The notes under the pieces are model-generated. The model made no database searches. It saw nothing but the letters and a program-made list of their open reading frames with translations, and was not told the origin of the DNA. This document shows, in pieces, positions 51,441 through 64,000 of a stretch of DNA of 64,000 nt; the first letter of the stretch is position 1; every line of letters starts with the position of its first letter. The position numbers and the translations under genes were made by a program. The stretch is taken from the NCBI RefSeq assembly GCF_014897315.1, contig NZ_JABUYL010000014.1:55663-119662 (forward strand), in the 5' to 3' direction. Source of the DNA: Proteus sp. FME41. GTDB lineage: Bacteria > Pseudomonadota > Gammaproteobacteria > Enterobacterales > Enterobacteriaceae.

Positions 51441-51904
51441 ATTCGCCTCCTAAAGCCTTTTAATAAAGGTAAAATAAAATTTAGATAAAATGAAGAACAT
51501 TCATCATTATTTTTATTTATGAAATTACATCATCTATTTGGTTTTGTATATCAGTATAAAGCTTGAAGTCATCTCTAAGTAAATACGTTTTTCTTATATA
51601 TTACACTATTTTACATTTTCTTATTTTTACTCTCTTTTTTTAAATAAGAATATTATTTTATTTACTCAAAAAATAAATAATATATAACAGAATATTCTTA
51701 TACTTTTTATATGAGTTTCTTTTTAACAACTCATTGATGTTTGTTCGTTCTATTACATCCTTTTGTTAACTCTACCCAGCTCATTAGAAATGCTTCTAAT
51801 TCTTTGGCAAATAATCAATAAATTCACTTGCACCAATCTCTATATTTTGTCAGGTTAGTGTGAGGTCTCTCACTATTCCTACAGATAAAGACAGGGTAAT
51901 TACA
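51441..51904. other. A+T-rich region upstream of asd
   Basis: 464 bases without a gene. It is very A+T-rich and contains the inverted repeat ATAAGAATATT (51644-51654) / AATATTCTTAT (51691-51701), separated by 36 bases. It must contain the asd promoter. I see no lysine-riboswitch layout. Confidence 0.5.
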
Positions 51905-53011
51905 ATGAAAAATGTTGGTTTTGTGGGCTGGCGTGGTATGGTCGGCTCCGTTTTAATGCAAAGAATGGTTGAAGAACGTGATTTTGATGGAATAAACCCT
52001 ATTTTCTTCACCACATCTCAATTAGGTGAAGCAGCACCTGCTTATGGTCATCACCGTAGTACTCTGCAAGATGCTTATGATATTGATACCCTTGCATCAC
52101 TCGATATTATTATTAGTTGCCAAGGTGGTGACTATACTAATGAAATTTATCCAAAACTGCGTCAAGCGGGTTGGCAAGGTTACTGGATTGATGCTGCTTC
52201 AGCACTGCGTATGAATGATGATGCAGTGATTATTCTCGATCCCGTTAATGGTCAACATATCCAAGACAGCTTAAATAAAGGCATTAAAGCTTTTGTGGGG
52301 GGTAACTGCACCGTCAGCTTAATGTTAATGTCATTAGGTGGCCTGTTTGCTAACAATTTAGTGGAATGGGCAAGCGTATCCACTTATCAAGCTGCTTCTG
52401 GGGCTGGTGCTCGCCATATGAGAGAGCTACTGTCACAAATGGGCTCACTACATAACCAAGTCGTTAAAGAGCTAGAAAGCCCAGCATCCGCAATTTTAGA
52501 TATTGAACGTAAAGTCACTAACTTTACGCGTAGTGGTGCAATGCCTACGGAGCAATTTGGTGTTCCTCTTGCGGGTAGCTTGATCCCTTGGATTGATAAA
52601 CAATTAGAAAACGGCCAAAGTCGTGAAGAGTGGAAAGGACAAGCGGAAACTAACAAGATCCTAAACACAGGTTCAAATATTATCCCTGTTGATGGCCTTT
52701 GTGTTCGTATTGGCGCATTACGTTGCCACAGCCAAGCATTTACTCTAAAACTGAAAAAAGATTTACCTGTTGCTGAAATTGAACAATTACTTGCCAGCCA
52801 TAACGACTGGGTAAAAGTCATTCCTAATGATCGTGAGCTTACCATACGTGAACTTACTCCTGCCGCCGTAACGGGCACACTAAGCACACCAGTAGGACGT
52901 ATTCGTAAACTGAATATGGGCCCTGAATTTATTTCAGCCTTTACTGTTGGCGACCAACTGTTATGGGGTGCCGCAGAACCGTTACGCCGTATGCTAAATA
53001 TTCTACGTTAA
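51905..53011 (+). CDS. asd: Aspartate-semialdehyde dehydrogenase
   Basis: Reduces aspartyl phosphate to the semialdehyde for lysine, threonine, methionine and diaminopimelate. The 368-residue protein has [18 protein letters not shown] and the catalytic cysteine in [13 protein letters not shown]. The substrate histidine is in [16 protein letters not shown] 51905 fits E. coli Asd; the extension from 51860 has no homology. A strong terminator follows. Confidence 0.96.
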   Translation: MKNVGFVGWRGMVGSVLMQRMVEERDFDGINPIFFTTSQLGEAAPAYGHHRSTLQDAYDIDTLASLDIIISCQGGDYTNEIYPKLRQAGWQGYWIDAASALRMNDDAVIILDPVNGQHIQDSLNKGIKAFVGGNCTVSLMLMSLGGLFANNLVEWASVSTYQAASGAGARHMRELLSQMGSLHNQVVKELESPASAILDIERKVTNFTRSGAMPTEQFGVPLAGSLIPWIDKQLENGQSREEWKGQAETNKILNTGSNIIPVDGLCVRIGALRCHSQAFTLKLKKDLPVAEIEQLLASHNDWVKVIPNDRELTIRELTPAAVTGTLSTPVGRIRKLNMGPEFISAFTVGDQLLWGAAEPLRRMLNILR

Positions 53012-53040
53012 TCTTTTTATAAAATAGAAATTATAGGCAT

Positions 53041-53076
53041 AAAAAAAACCAGCTATTTGAATTAGCTGGTTTTTTT
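53041..53076. terminator. Bidirectional terminator between asd and gyrB
   Basis: AAAAAACCAGCTA, 7-base loop, TAGCTGGTTTTTT, between convergent genes. Confidence 0.9.
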
Positions 53077-53098
53077 ACATTATGAAATCACACGTATC

Positions 53099-56622
<3,524 letters not shown>

Positions 56623-56633
56623 GTTAGTGACTA

Positions 56634-57737
56634 TTATAAGCGCATTGGCATAACAACATAAGCCGCCGTAGAATTTACTGCGTTTTCTACTTGAACACTT
56701 GATACGGCGTCAGTAAGCAGCAGTTTAACTTCTTCACATTTCAAGGTGTTCAGTACATCAAGGAGGTAACTGACATTAAAGCCAATTTCCATTTCTTCGC
56801 CTTGATATTCAACATCAACAATTTCTTCAGCTTCTTCTTGTTCTGGGTTGTTTGCAGTAATTTTCAATTGACCGTTAGTGAGGTTTATCCGCACACCACG
56901 GAATTTTTCATTTGATAGAATTGCTGCACGAGAAAATGCTTGTTTAAGAATATCACAACCCGCAATCACCGTTTTTGTGGGATTTTTCGGTAATACGCGA
57001 CGATAGTCAGGGAAACGTCCATCAACCAACTTCGAGGTAAAAATAAAATCACCCACATGAGCCCGTAAATTGTTGCTACCGATTTGTAGCTGTAGCAAGC
57101 TTTCACCGCCACCATCAAGTAAGCGCATTAATTCAATAACACCTTTACGAGGAACAATAACCGAATGCCCTGGTAAAGATTGCCCGATATCCATCGAACA
57201 AACCGCTAAGCGGTGTCCATCAGTAGCCACTGTGCGTAATTCTGTATTTTCAGTTTCAAACAGCATACCGTTAAGATAATAACGCACATCTTGATGTGCC
57301 ATTGAAAATTGCGTGGACTCAATCAAGCGTTTTAATGTCGCTTGAGGTAACGTAAATTCAACGTCACTTTGCCAATCATCTAAATTAGGAAAATCAGATG
57401 CGGGTAATGTTGATAATGAGAAGCGGCTGCGGCCTGAGCGCACTAAAAGGCGATCACCGTCCAGCTCAACACTGATTTCAGCGCCTTCTGGTAGCCCACG
57501 CCAAATATCAAAAAACTTACGCGCAGGAACAGTTGTGGCGCCAATTTCATGAGACTGGCTGAGGTTAACTCTTGCCACCATCTCCATTTCAAGGTCTGTC
57601 CCCGTTAGTGATAAGGTATTTTCAGTTACCTTAAGCAATAAGTTACCTAAAATAGGCAATGTTGGACGACCACCTAAAGGGCCACTCACTTGTTGTAGCG
57701 GCTTAAGAAGCTGTTCACGTTCAATGATAAATTTCAT
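56634..57737 (-). CDS. dnaN: DNA polymerase III sliding clamp (beta)
   Basis: Dimeric ring clamp of 367 residues. It starts [23 protein letters not shown], contains [11 protein letters not shown], and ends in the partner-binding tail AYVVMPMRL. It lies 4 bases after the dnaA stop. Confidence 0.98.
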   Translation of the reverse strand: MKFIIEREQLLKPLQQVSGPLGGRPTLPILGNLLLKVTENTLSLTGTDLEMEMVARVNLSQSHEIGATTVPARKFFDIWRGLPEGAEISVELDGDRLLVRSGRSRFSLSTLPASDFPNLDDWQSDVEFTLPQATLKRLIESTQFSMAHQDVRYYLNGMLFETENTELRTVATDGHRLAVCSMDIGQSLPGHSVIVPRKGVIELMRLLDGGGESLLQLQIGSNNLRAHVGDFIFTSKLVDGRFPDYRRVLPKNPTKTVIAGCDILKQAFSRAAILSNEKFRGVRINLTNGQLKITANNPEQEEAEEIVDVEYQGEEMEIGFNVSYLLDVLNTLKCEEVKLLLTDAVSSVQVENAVNSTAAYVVMPMRL

Positions 57738-57741
57738 AGCG

Positions 57742-59142
57742 CTAGGATGATAATGTTCTGATTAAGTTAGAAAAATCTTCTTTGATATCGTGACTTTCTT
57801 CACGCAACTGCTCTATCTTTCGGCAGGCATGAAGGACAGTTGTATGATCACGACCACCAAAGGCATCCCCGATTTCAGGCAAGCTGTGGTTTGTTAATTC
57901 CTTTGCCAGCGCCATTGCCATTTGCCTCGGACGGGCAACCGATCGGGATCTCCGCTTCGACAGCAAATCTGCCACTTTAATTTTATAATACTCAGCAACT
58001 GTTTTTTGAATATTATCAATAGTGACTAGCTTTTCCTGTAGGGCGAGCAAATCACGTAATGCTTCACGCACAAAGTCGATAGTAATCGCACGACCTGTAA
58101 AATTTGCGTTAGCAATCACTCGGTTTAATGCACCTTCAAGCTCACGGACGTTAGAACGAAGTCTTTTTGCAATAAAAAAGGCGACTTCGTCAGGTAATTG
58201 AATTTGGTTTTCATCCGCTTTTTTCATCAAAATCGCCACTCGGGTTTCAAGTTCTGGCGGCTCAATGGCGACCGTTAATCCCCATCCGAAGCGTGATTTT
58301 AATCTATCTTCAACACCGTTAATCTCTTTCGGATAACGATCTGACGTTAAAATAATTTGCTGATTACCCTCTAACAATGCATTAAAGGTATGAAAAAATT
58401 CTTCTTGTGAGCGCTCTTTATTCGCAAAAAATTGAATATCATCAATTAATAGCGCATCAACAGAACGGTAATAACGTTTAAATTCTTCTATCGCATTATT
58501 TTGTAACGCTTTTACCATATCTTGTACAAAACGTTCAGAATGCATATAAACCACTTTTGCATTTGCTTTACGTTCCATAATACTGTTACCGACGGCGTGT
58601 AACAGGTGCGTTTTACCCAACCCTGTACCACCATATAAAAAAAGTGGGTTATAAGCACCGCCAGGGTTGTCAGCAACTTGTCTTGCTGCCGCTCTTGCTA
58701 ACTGGTTTGATTTACCTTCAACAAAGTTATCAAACTTGTGTTTAGGGTTAACATTAGAACGATAATTAAGCGCAGGTAATTGAGAGGCAGGCTGATTATC
58801 CCAGCTAGGGCGAACAGATTGATTGTAGGTAGGTGCCGTATTCACGGTGGGGTGTGCAACCGCTTTGGGAATACTTTCAATCACACGTGTTGAGGCTGGT
58901 TTATTACCTACTTCAAAACGTAAAGAAGGGACTTCAGAGCCACAAAAATCCACTAATAATTCATTGATATTATTAATATATTTTTCTCTTACCCAATCTA
59001 AGACAAATCGATTAGGTGCGTACAGCGCCAGCGTGTTATCGCTTAGTTCTGCCTGCAAGGGACGTATCCACATACTAAATTCAGTGGCAGGTAACTCATC
59101 CTGCAATCGGGCAAGACAATGCTGCCAAAGCGAAAGTGACAC
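57742..59142 (-). CDS. dnaA: Chromosomal replication initiator DnaA
   Basis: AAA+ initiator of 466 residues. N-domain [26 protein letters not shown], Walker [11 protein letters not shown] (171-180), Walker [13 protein letters not shown], and C-terminal DNA-binding [15 protein letters not shown]. The start codon is GTG (59142), as in E. coli (GTG TCA CTT TCG). First gene of the dnaA-dnaN-recF-gyrB cluster. Confidence 0.98.
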   Translation of the reverse strand: MSLSLWQHCLARLQDELPATEFSMWIRPLQAELSDNTLALYAPNRFVLDWVREKYINNINELLVDFCGSEVPSLRFEVGNKPASTRVIESIPKAVAHPTVNTAPTYNQSVRPSWDNQPASQLPALNYRSNVNPKHKFDNFVEGKSNQLARAAARQVADNPGGAYNPLFLYGGTGLGKTHLLHAVGNSIMERKANAKVVYMHSERFVQDMVKALQNNAIEEFKRYYRSVDALLIDDIQFFANKERSQEEFFHTFNALLEGNQQIILTSDRYPKEINGVEDRLKSRFGWGLTVAIEPPELETRVAILMKKADENQIQLPDEVAFFIAKRLRSNVRELEGALNRVIANANFTGRAITIDFVREALRDLLALQEKLVTIDNIQKTVAEYYKIKVADLLSKRRSRSVARPRQMAMALAKELTNHSLPEIGDAFGGRDHTTVLHACRKIEQLREESHDIKEDFSNLIRTLSS

Positions 59143-59388
59143 GGCGGACTCCCCTAAAAAAACATGACTAAAAAATAAACAGGAAAAATGCAGTTAAACA
59201 CTGAGTGCTTAAACACAAAGTGCACAACATCGTCCCTCTTCAATTCTTAATAAGGAACAATTCTCGGTGACAACGATTTTTTTTACATCGTGATTCACGA
59301 TCGCAGACTGGCTATTCTGATCGTGACGAGGGATCATATCGCAAAATGAAACGAAGATCCTCTTTCTTTTGCACAGTTTTTATGGTTT

Positions 59389-59397
59389 TTATCCACA
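59389..59397 (+). promoter_or_regulatory. DnaA box upstream of dnaA
   Basis: Exact consensus TTATCCACA about 250 bases upstream of the dnaA start, matching the position class of the autoregulatory box between the E. coli dnaA promoters. Confidence 0.75.
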
Positions 59398-59560
59398 GGC
59401 TTGCTGATTTATGATAATTCGCCAAATGAAATATGCAAAGGCGTTCTAGTGTACTTGAGTCGTCCCATAAATAGCAATTGGGGATAACTTTCTCTTGGTA
59501 TAAATATCTCTTTCTTATAGTAAGTGATCAAATATCTCTCATTTGATCTACCAAAGATCC

Positions 59561-59588
59561 TTGCGCTTTCACCATGAGTCCGTATAAT
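59561..59588 (+). promoter_or_regulatory. rpmH promoter
   Basis: TTGCGC, 16 bases, TATAAT. The same core is found before E. coli rpmH. Start of transcription near 59595 gives a leader of about 290 bases before rpmH. Confidence 0.75.
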
Positions 59589-59872
59589 CTTGCACCCTGC
59601 GTGCTTGTACCAACAAAGTCACCTATGAAGACTGTCTTTTAGGTCGCGAATAGGCGTACTCGTTGCGCATAAGTCAGGATTGATTATCGGGTTTGATAAA
59701 AAAGACGACAAAAATCGGTACTTAAAGCGTCATCTTCATTGACGCATTTGAGTGATTTTATTACAATCCCGCATCTTTCCATCATTGATGCTGCGATTGA
59801 AGTACTGGTTTGTTTATTTATTGCACGCCTGTCTGTCAACGCATTTGCTGAATCAGTAATTATATTAAGTAG

Positions 59873-60028
<156 letters not shown>

Positions 60029-60045
60029 TAAAAGCTAACCATTCC

Positions 60046-60405
60046 GTGGTTAAGCTCGCTTTTCCAAGGGAGTTACGTTTGTTAACTCCCAAGCATTTCA
60101 ATTTTGTTTTCCAGCAGCCACAACGTGCGAGTTCACCAGAAGTTACTATTTTGGGTCGCCAGAATGAGCTGGGGCATCCCCGCATCGGTCTAACTATCGC
60201 AAAGAAAAACGTTAAACGTGCTCATGAGCGTAATCGTATTAAACGATTAGCCCGTGAATACTTTCGTTTGCATCAGCATGAATTACCGCCGATGGATTTT
60301 GTGTTATTAGTAAGAAAAGGGGTTGCTGAACTTGATAACCACCAATTGACGGAAGTATTGGGTAAATTATGGCGTCGTCATTGTCGCTTGGCTCAAAAAT
60401 CCTGA
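60046..60405 (+). CDS. rnpA: Ribonuclease P protein component
   Basis: Protein subunit of RNase P that helps the RNA subunit bind pre-tRNA. The 119-residue basic protein starts at GTG 60046 ([17 protein letters not shown]) and carries the RNR motif [23 protein letters not shown]. The start equals that of E. coli. It overlaps yidD by 37 bases. Confidence 0.96.
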   Translation: MVKLAFPRELRLLTPKHFNFVFQQPQRASSPEVTILGRQNELGHPRIGLTIAKKNVKRAHERNRIKRLAREYFRLHQHELPPMDFVLLVRKGVAELDNHQLTEVLGKLWRRHCRLAQKS

Positions 60406-60629
60406 TCTTGCTGATTAGGGGCTATCAACTGGGGATTAGTCCCTTGTTGGGGCCTCGTTGTCGTTTTAATCCTACATGCTCTCATTATGGAATTGAGGCA
60501 TTGCGCAGGTTTGGAATGATAAAAGGGAGTTGGTTAACAGTGAAACGCATATTAAAATGCCACCCTTTACACGAAGGTGGTGATGATCCTGTCCCACCTA
60601 GAAAAAACGACGATAACAGAGAAAATTAA
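60369..60629 (+). CDS. yidD: Membrane protein insertion efficiency factor YidD
   Basis: An 86-residue protein with [28 protein letters not shown] and [15 protein letters not shown]; the conserved cysteines at CRF.PTC and KCHP are present. It aids YidC-dependent insertion. It overlaps rnpA, and yidC starts 2 bases after its stop. Confidence 0.95.
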   Translation: MASSLSLGSKILILLIRGYQLGISPLLGPRCRFNPTCSHYGIEALRRFGMIKGSWLTVKRILKCHPLHEGGDDPVPPRKNDDNREN

Positions 60630-60631
60630 CG

Positions 60632-62272
60632 ATGGATTCGCAACGCAATCTTCTATTCATCGCTTTGCTGTTCGTTTCTTTCCTGATCTGGCAGCAGTGG
60701 GAGGGTGATAAAGTTTCACAAAACACCACCACTACCGCACAGGTCTCGCAACAAGCGGACATGCCAAGCAGTGATAGTCTTGCTGTAACTGGTAACAGCA
60801 ATGAGCAGGCAAAATTGATTACCGTAAAAACTGACGTACTTGATCTTAGTATCAATACTCAGGGCGGTACAATCGATGAGGCTGATTTGTTAGCCTATCC
60901 CGCCGAGCTTAATTCACAGACTCCTTTCCGTTTACTGGAAACTACACCCCAATTCCTGTATCAGGCTCAAAGTGGCTTAATCGGCCCTGATGGTCCAGAT
61001 CAGAAATCTCGTCCTGTTTACAGTGCTGATAAAAACGAATTTATACTTGGTGAAAATCAAGATGAATTACGTGTCCCTCTGACTTTTGTTAATGAAGACG
61101 GTGTTAAATTCGTCAAAACCTTCATTTTGAAAAAAGGTCAGTACGATATCGGTATTGATTACAAAATTGAGAATACAACAGATAAAACACTGACAATGAA
61201 CTTCTACGGTCAGTTAAAACAATCTGTTAAGTTACCAGAAGCCCGTGATACCGGTAGCAGCAACTTTGCGCTACACACTTATCGTGGTGCTGCGTATTCA
61301 TCAGATGAAACCAACTATAAAAAATATAGCTTTGGTGATATCGAAGATAAAAACTTATCTCTGACCACAAATAATGGTTGGGTTGCGATGTTACAACAAT
61401 ACTTCGCAACAGCATGGGTTCCTTCTAAAGATAGCCAGAACAATAATTTCTACTCTATTACTTTAGAAAACAAATCCATTGCTCTGATTGGTTATAAATC
61501 AGCACCTGTCACTATTGCACCCAATAGCACAGCTGACATCACCTCTACATTATGGGTTGGCCCTGAAATCCAGTCTGAAATGTCCGCAATTGCGCCACAT
61601 TTAGACCTGTCTGTAGACTACGGTTGGTTATGGTTTATCTCTCAGCCACTGTTTAAACTGTTGAAATTCCTTCACAGCTTTATCGGTAACTGGGGCTTCT
61701 CCATCATCATGATCACCTTTATCGTTCGTGGTATCATGTATCCGCTGACTAAAGCACAGTACACCTCCATGGCGAAAATGCGTTTACTGCAACCAAAACT
61801 GGCTGCACTGCGTGAACGTATTGGTGATGACAAACAACGTATGAGCCAAGAAATGATGGCGTTATACAAACAAGAGAAAGTGAATCCTCTGGGCGGGTGT
61901 TTACCCCTGATTATCCAGATGCCAATCTTCCTTGCGTTGTATTACATGCTAATGGGCTCTGTTGAATTACGTCATGCGCCATTTATGTTATGGATACAAG
62001 ACTTGTCTGCACAAGACCCGTACTACATCCTGCCATTATTAATGGGTGTGACTATGTTCGTCATTCAGAAACTGTCTCCAACAGCAGTAACTGATCCGAT
62101 GCAACAAAAAATCATGACCTTTATGCCGGTTGTGTTTACTGTATTCTTCCTGTGGTTCCCATCAGGTCTGGTTCTGTACTATATCGTCAGTAACTTAGTG
62201 ACCATTATCCAGCAGCAGTTAATTTACCGCGGTCTGGAAAAACGTGGATTACACAGCAGAGACAAAAAATAA
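60632..62272 (+). CDS. yidC: Membrane protein insertase YidC
   Basis: Insertase of 546 residues. N-terminal membrane segment [18 protein letters not shown], a large periplasmic beta-sandwich domain to about residue 340, then the five-helix insertase core with [25 protein letters not shown], holding the essential groove arginine (IVRG). The basic tail ends RDKK. Confidence 0.97.
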   Translation: MDSQRNLLFIALLFVSFLIWQQWEGDKVSQNTTTTAQVSQQADMPSSDSLAVTGNSNEQAKLITVKTDVLDLSINTQGGTIDEADLLAYPAELNSQTPFRLLETTPQFLYQAQSGLIGPDGPDQKSRPVYSADKNEFILGENQDELRVPLTFVNEDGVKFVKTFILKKGQYDIGIDYKIENTTDKTLTMNFYGQLKQSVKLPEARDTGSSNFALHTYRGAAYSSDETNYKKYSFGDIEDKNLSLTTNNGWVAMLQQYFATAWVPSKDSQNNNFYSITLENKSIALIGYKSAPVTIAPNSTADITSTLWVGPEIQSEMSAIAPHLDLSVDYGWLWFISQPLFKLLKFLHSFIGNWGFSIIMITFIVRGIMYPLTKAQYTSMAKMRLLQPKLAALRERIGDDKQRMSQEMMALYKQEKVNPLGGCLPLIIQMPIFLALYYMLMGSVELRHAPFMLWIQDLSAQDPYYILPLLMGVTMFVIQKLSPTAVTDPMQQKIMTFMPVVFTVFFLWFPSGLVLYYIVSNLVTIIQQQLIYRGLEKRGLHSRDKK

Positions 62273-62332
62273 GGTCACATGAGGAAAAACCTCTTCCTTG
62301 GTTACATTCAAAGGAAAGTGACATAAAATAGC

Positions 62333-62367
62333 GAAGGCGGTCTTATTGGACCGCCTTCTGTTTTTTT
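62333..62367 (+). terminator. Terminator between yidC and mnmE
   Basis: Perfect 10-bp stem GAAGGCGGTC / GACCGCCTTC, 6-base loop, then TGTTTTTTT. It separates the rpmH-yidC transcript from mnmE. Confidence 0.9.
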
Positions 62368-62410
62368 ATTTTTAGATAATTAATGATTATTTTGATTAAG
62401 TGAGTACACC

Positions 62411-63775
62411 ATGCATAGCACTGATACTATCGTCGCTCAGGCCACACCTCCGGGAAGAGGCGGTGTTGGTATCCTACGCGTTTCTGGTCCTAAAGCGGCT
62501 CTTGTGGCACAAACTGTCTTGGGTAAATTACCCAAACCTCGTTATGCCGATTACCTGCCGTTTCGTAACGATGATAACTCGGTGCTAGATCAAGGTATCG
62601 CCCTCTTCTTTCCTAACCCTAATTCATTTACGGGTGAAGATGTCTTAGAACTACAAGGCCATGGTGGCCCTGTTATTCTCGATTTACTGCTAAAGCGAAT
62701 TTTACAAATTCCAGGGGTGCGTATTGCAAATCCAGGTGAATTTTCTGAACGTGCGTTTTTGAACGATAAGCTCGATTTAGCACAAGCTGAAGCGATTGCC
62801 GATTTAATTGATGCTAGCTCAGAACAAGCAGCACGTTCAGCAATTAATTCATTACAAGGTGCATTTTCCTCTCATATTAACGAAATGGTGGAATCATTAA
62901 CCCACTTACGTATTTATGTTGAAGCCGCCATTGATTTTCCAGATGAAGAGATTGATTTTCTTTCTGACGGTATTATCGAAGGAAAATTAAATACAGTTAT
63001 TGCTGAACTGGATAATGTTCGTGCTCAAGCTCGTCAAGGTAGCCTGTTACGCGAAGGAATGAAGGTGGTTATTGCGGGTCGTCCTAATGCGGGTAAATCA
63101 AGCTTATTAAATGCATTAGCGGGTCGAGAAGCAGCTATTGTCACCGATATAGCAGGGACAACGCGTGATGTATTACGTGAACATATTCATATTGATGGCA
63201 TGCCATTGCATATTATCGATACCGCGGGCTTACGCGAAGCCAGTGATGAAGTTGAACGTATTGGTATTGAGCGTGCTTGGAAAGAGATTGAGCAAGCAGA
63301 TAGAGTGCTATTTATGGTTGATAGCACCACAACCGATGCAACAACGCCTGAAGATATCTGGCCTGAATTTATGGCACGTTTACCAAATACCTTGCCTGTT
63401 ACTGTTATTCGTAACAAATCAGATTTGACCGGTGAAAATGTCGAGATCACGGCACAAGGTCACTACCCAATGATCCGCTTATCCGCCCGTGATGGAATGG
63501 GGATTGAATTACTGCGCGATCACCTAAAAGAAGCCATGGGCTTTAATAGCAATACTGAAGGTGGTTTTTTGGCTCGTCGCCGCCACTTACAAGCATTAAA
63601 TACCGCAGCAGAACATTTACAGCAAGGCCATGAACAACTGGTGTATGCAAAATCCGGTGAATTGTTGGCAGAAGAGTTAAGACTGGCTCAGCAAGCATTA
63701 AGTGAGATCACCGGTGAATTTACTTCAGATGACTTATTAGGTCGTATTTTCTCAAGCTTCTGTATTGGGAAGTAA
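62411..63775 (+). CDS. mnmE: tRNA uridine-5-carboxymethylaminomethyl modification GTPase
   Basis: With MnmG, forms the cmnm5U/mnm5U base at the wobble position of tRNA. The 454-residue protein has an N-terminal tetrahydrofolate-binding domain ([14 protein letters not shown]), helical domain, and an inserted G domain with [22 protein letters not shown] and NKSD. It ends FCIGK with the essential cysteine. The last 18 bases form a genomic-island attachment sequence. Confidence 0.97.
   Translation: MHSTDTIVAQATPPGRGGVGILRVSGPKAALVAQTVLGKLPKPRYADYLPFRNDDNSVLDQGIALFFPNPNSFTGEDVLELQGHGGPVILDLLLKRILQIPGVRIANPGEFSERAFLNDKLDLAQAEAIADLIDASSEQAARSAINSLQGAFSSHINEMVESLTHLRIYVEAAIDFPDEEIDFLSDGIIEGKLNTVIAELDNVRAQARQGSLLREGMKVVIAGRPNAGKSSLLNALAGREAAIVTDIAGTTRDVLREHIHIDGMPLHIIDTAGLREASDEVERIGIERAWKEIEQADRVLFMVDSTTTDATTPEDIWPEFMARLPNTLPVTVIRNKSDLTGENVEITAQGHYPMIRLSARDGMGIELLRDHLKEAMGFNSNTEGGFLARRRHLQALNTAAEHLQQGHEQLVYAKSGELLAEELRLAQQALSEITGEFTSDDLLGRIFSSFCIGK
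63758..63775 (+). other. SGI1-type attachment site (attB-like) at the mnmE 3' end
   Basis: TTCTGTATTGGGAAGTAA covers the last codons and stop of mnmE. As I recall, this is the 18-bp direct repeat bordering Salmonella Genomic Island 1 and related Proteus islands, which integrate at the 3' end of mnmE (trmE/thdF). No second copy occurs in this window, so whether the site is empty or holds an island to the right cannot be told. Confidence 0.65.
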
Positions 63776-63783
63776 CCCCTACA

Positions 63784-63835
63784 TTTTACCTGCTATACCG
63801 TGTAAAGATTAATTTAACGGTTATAGCAGGTAAAA
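63784..63835. repeat. Long inverted repeat immediately after mnmE
   Basis: TTTTACCTGCTATA-CCGT pairs with ACGGTTATAGCAGGTAAAA (one bulge) around a 15-base loop. It could end mnmE transcription, though no T-run follows on the plus strand. Confidence 0.6.
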
Positions 63836-64000
63836 ATTGAATGTTCGTAATTAAACTTAGATAATAAATTTTTTCAAAAAGAATAAGATGAATTACTTAT
63901 CTTTTTATATTATTTAATACTATTTTTTAATTAAAATATTAATAATAAATATCAAATGATGTATCTAATTATTTTTATTTAATTATAGATTAAATAACGC
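63836..64000. other. A+T-rich tail of the window
   Basis: No frame or RNA gene is recognisable. The stretch is much more A+T-rich than the conserved genes before it, as expected either of a long promoter region or of the first bases of an inserted element. Confidence 0.4.

Overview
The window is a chromosomal segment of a low-GC member of the Morganellaceae, most likely Proteus. Core proteins (RimO, CysE, Tdh, Kbl, GyrB, DnaA, YidC, MnmE) read as close relatives of the E. coli proteins. The O-antigen locus lies next to trmL-cysE-gpsA-secB, and the LPS-core locus carries wabG/wabH/wabN-type genes. Both arrangements are known for Proteus. The species cannot be fixed from this sequence alone.

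Region 1 (1-10450) is the right-hand part of an A+T-rich O-antigen locus built from two transcription units. The first unit runs off the left edge: VioA-like aminotransferase, glycosyltransferase, WbqC-like protein, VioB-like acyltransferase. This set predicts an N-acylated 4-amino-4,6-dideoxyhexose. After about 690 non-coding bases, a JUMPstart/ops element (the loading site for the antiterminator RfaH) precedes the second unit: glycerol-3-phosphate cytidylyltransferase, CDP-glycerol phosphotransferase, GT2, Wzy polymerase, an Amj-like flippase candidate, GT2 and ugd. The O-unit therefore probably carries glycerol phosphate. Region 2 (10462-18705) is housekeeping: trmL, a SAT-like acyltransferase, cysE, gpsA, secB, a rhodanese-like protein, rimO, envC and yibQ. 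Region 3 (18757-24212) is tdh-kbl and hldD-waaF-waaC.

Region 4 (24238-39959) is the LPS-core locus: an A+T-rich GT2, a GT9, wabN, wabH, wabG and waaQ on the minus strand, then waaA-waaE-coaD, mutM, waaL and four outer-core glycosyltransferases wedged between mutM and rpmG. Region 5 (40108-46848) is rpmG-rpmB with a strongly structured leader, radC, coaBC-dut, slmA, pyrE-rph with the classical attenuator, and yicC. Region 6 (47005-51440) is accessory: an intact Phd-like antitoxin beside a decayed Doc toxin, murQ, a possible small membrane protein, a GNAT/MocR divergent pair and a SAM methyltransferase.

Region 7 (51905-64000) is asd, then gyrB-recF-dnaN-dnaA (minus strand) divergent from rpmH-rnpA-yidD-yidC-mnmE. 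The 3' end of mnmE holds an 18-bp sequence that I recall as the SGI1-type genomic-island attachment site. I found no wholly new multi-gene defence or mobile system. The most interesting observations are the Amj-like flippase candidate, the internal JUMPstart, the structured rpmB leader, the crippled Doc toxin and the mnmE island attachment site.
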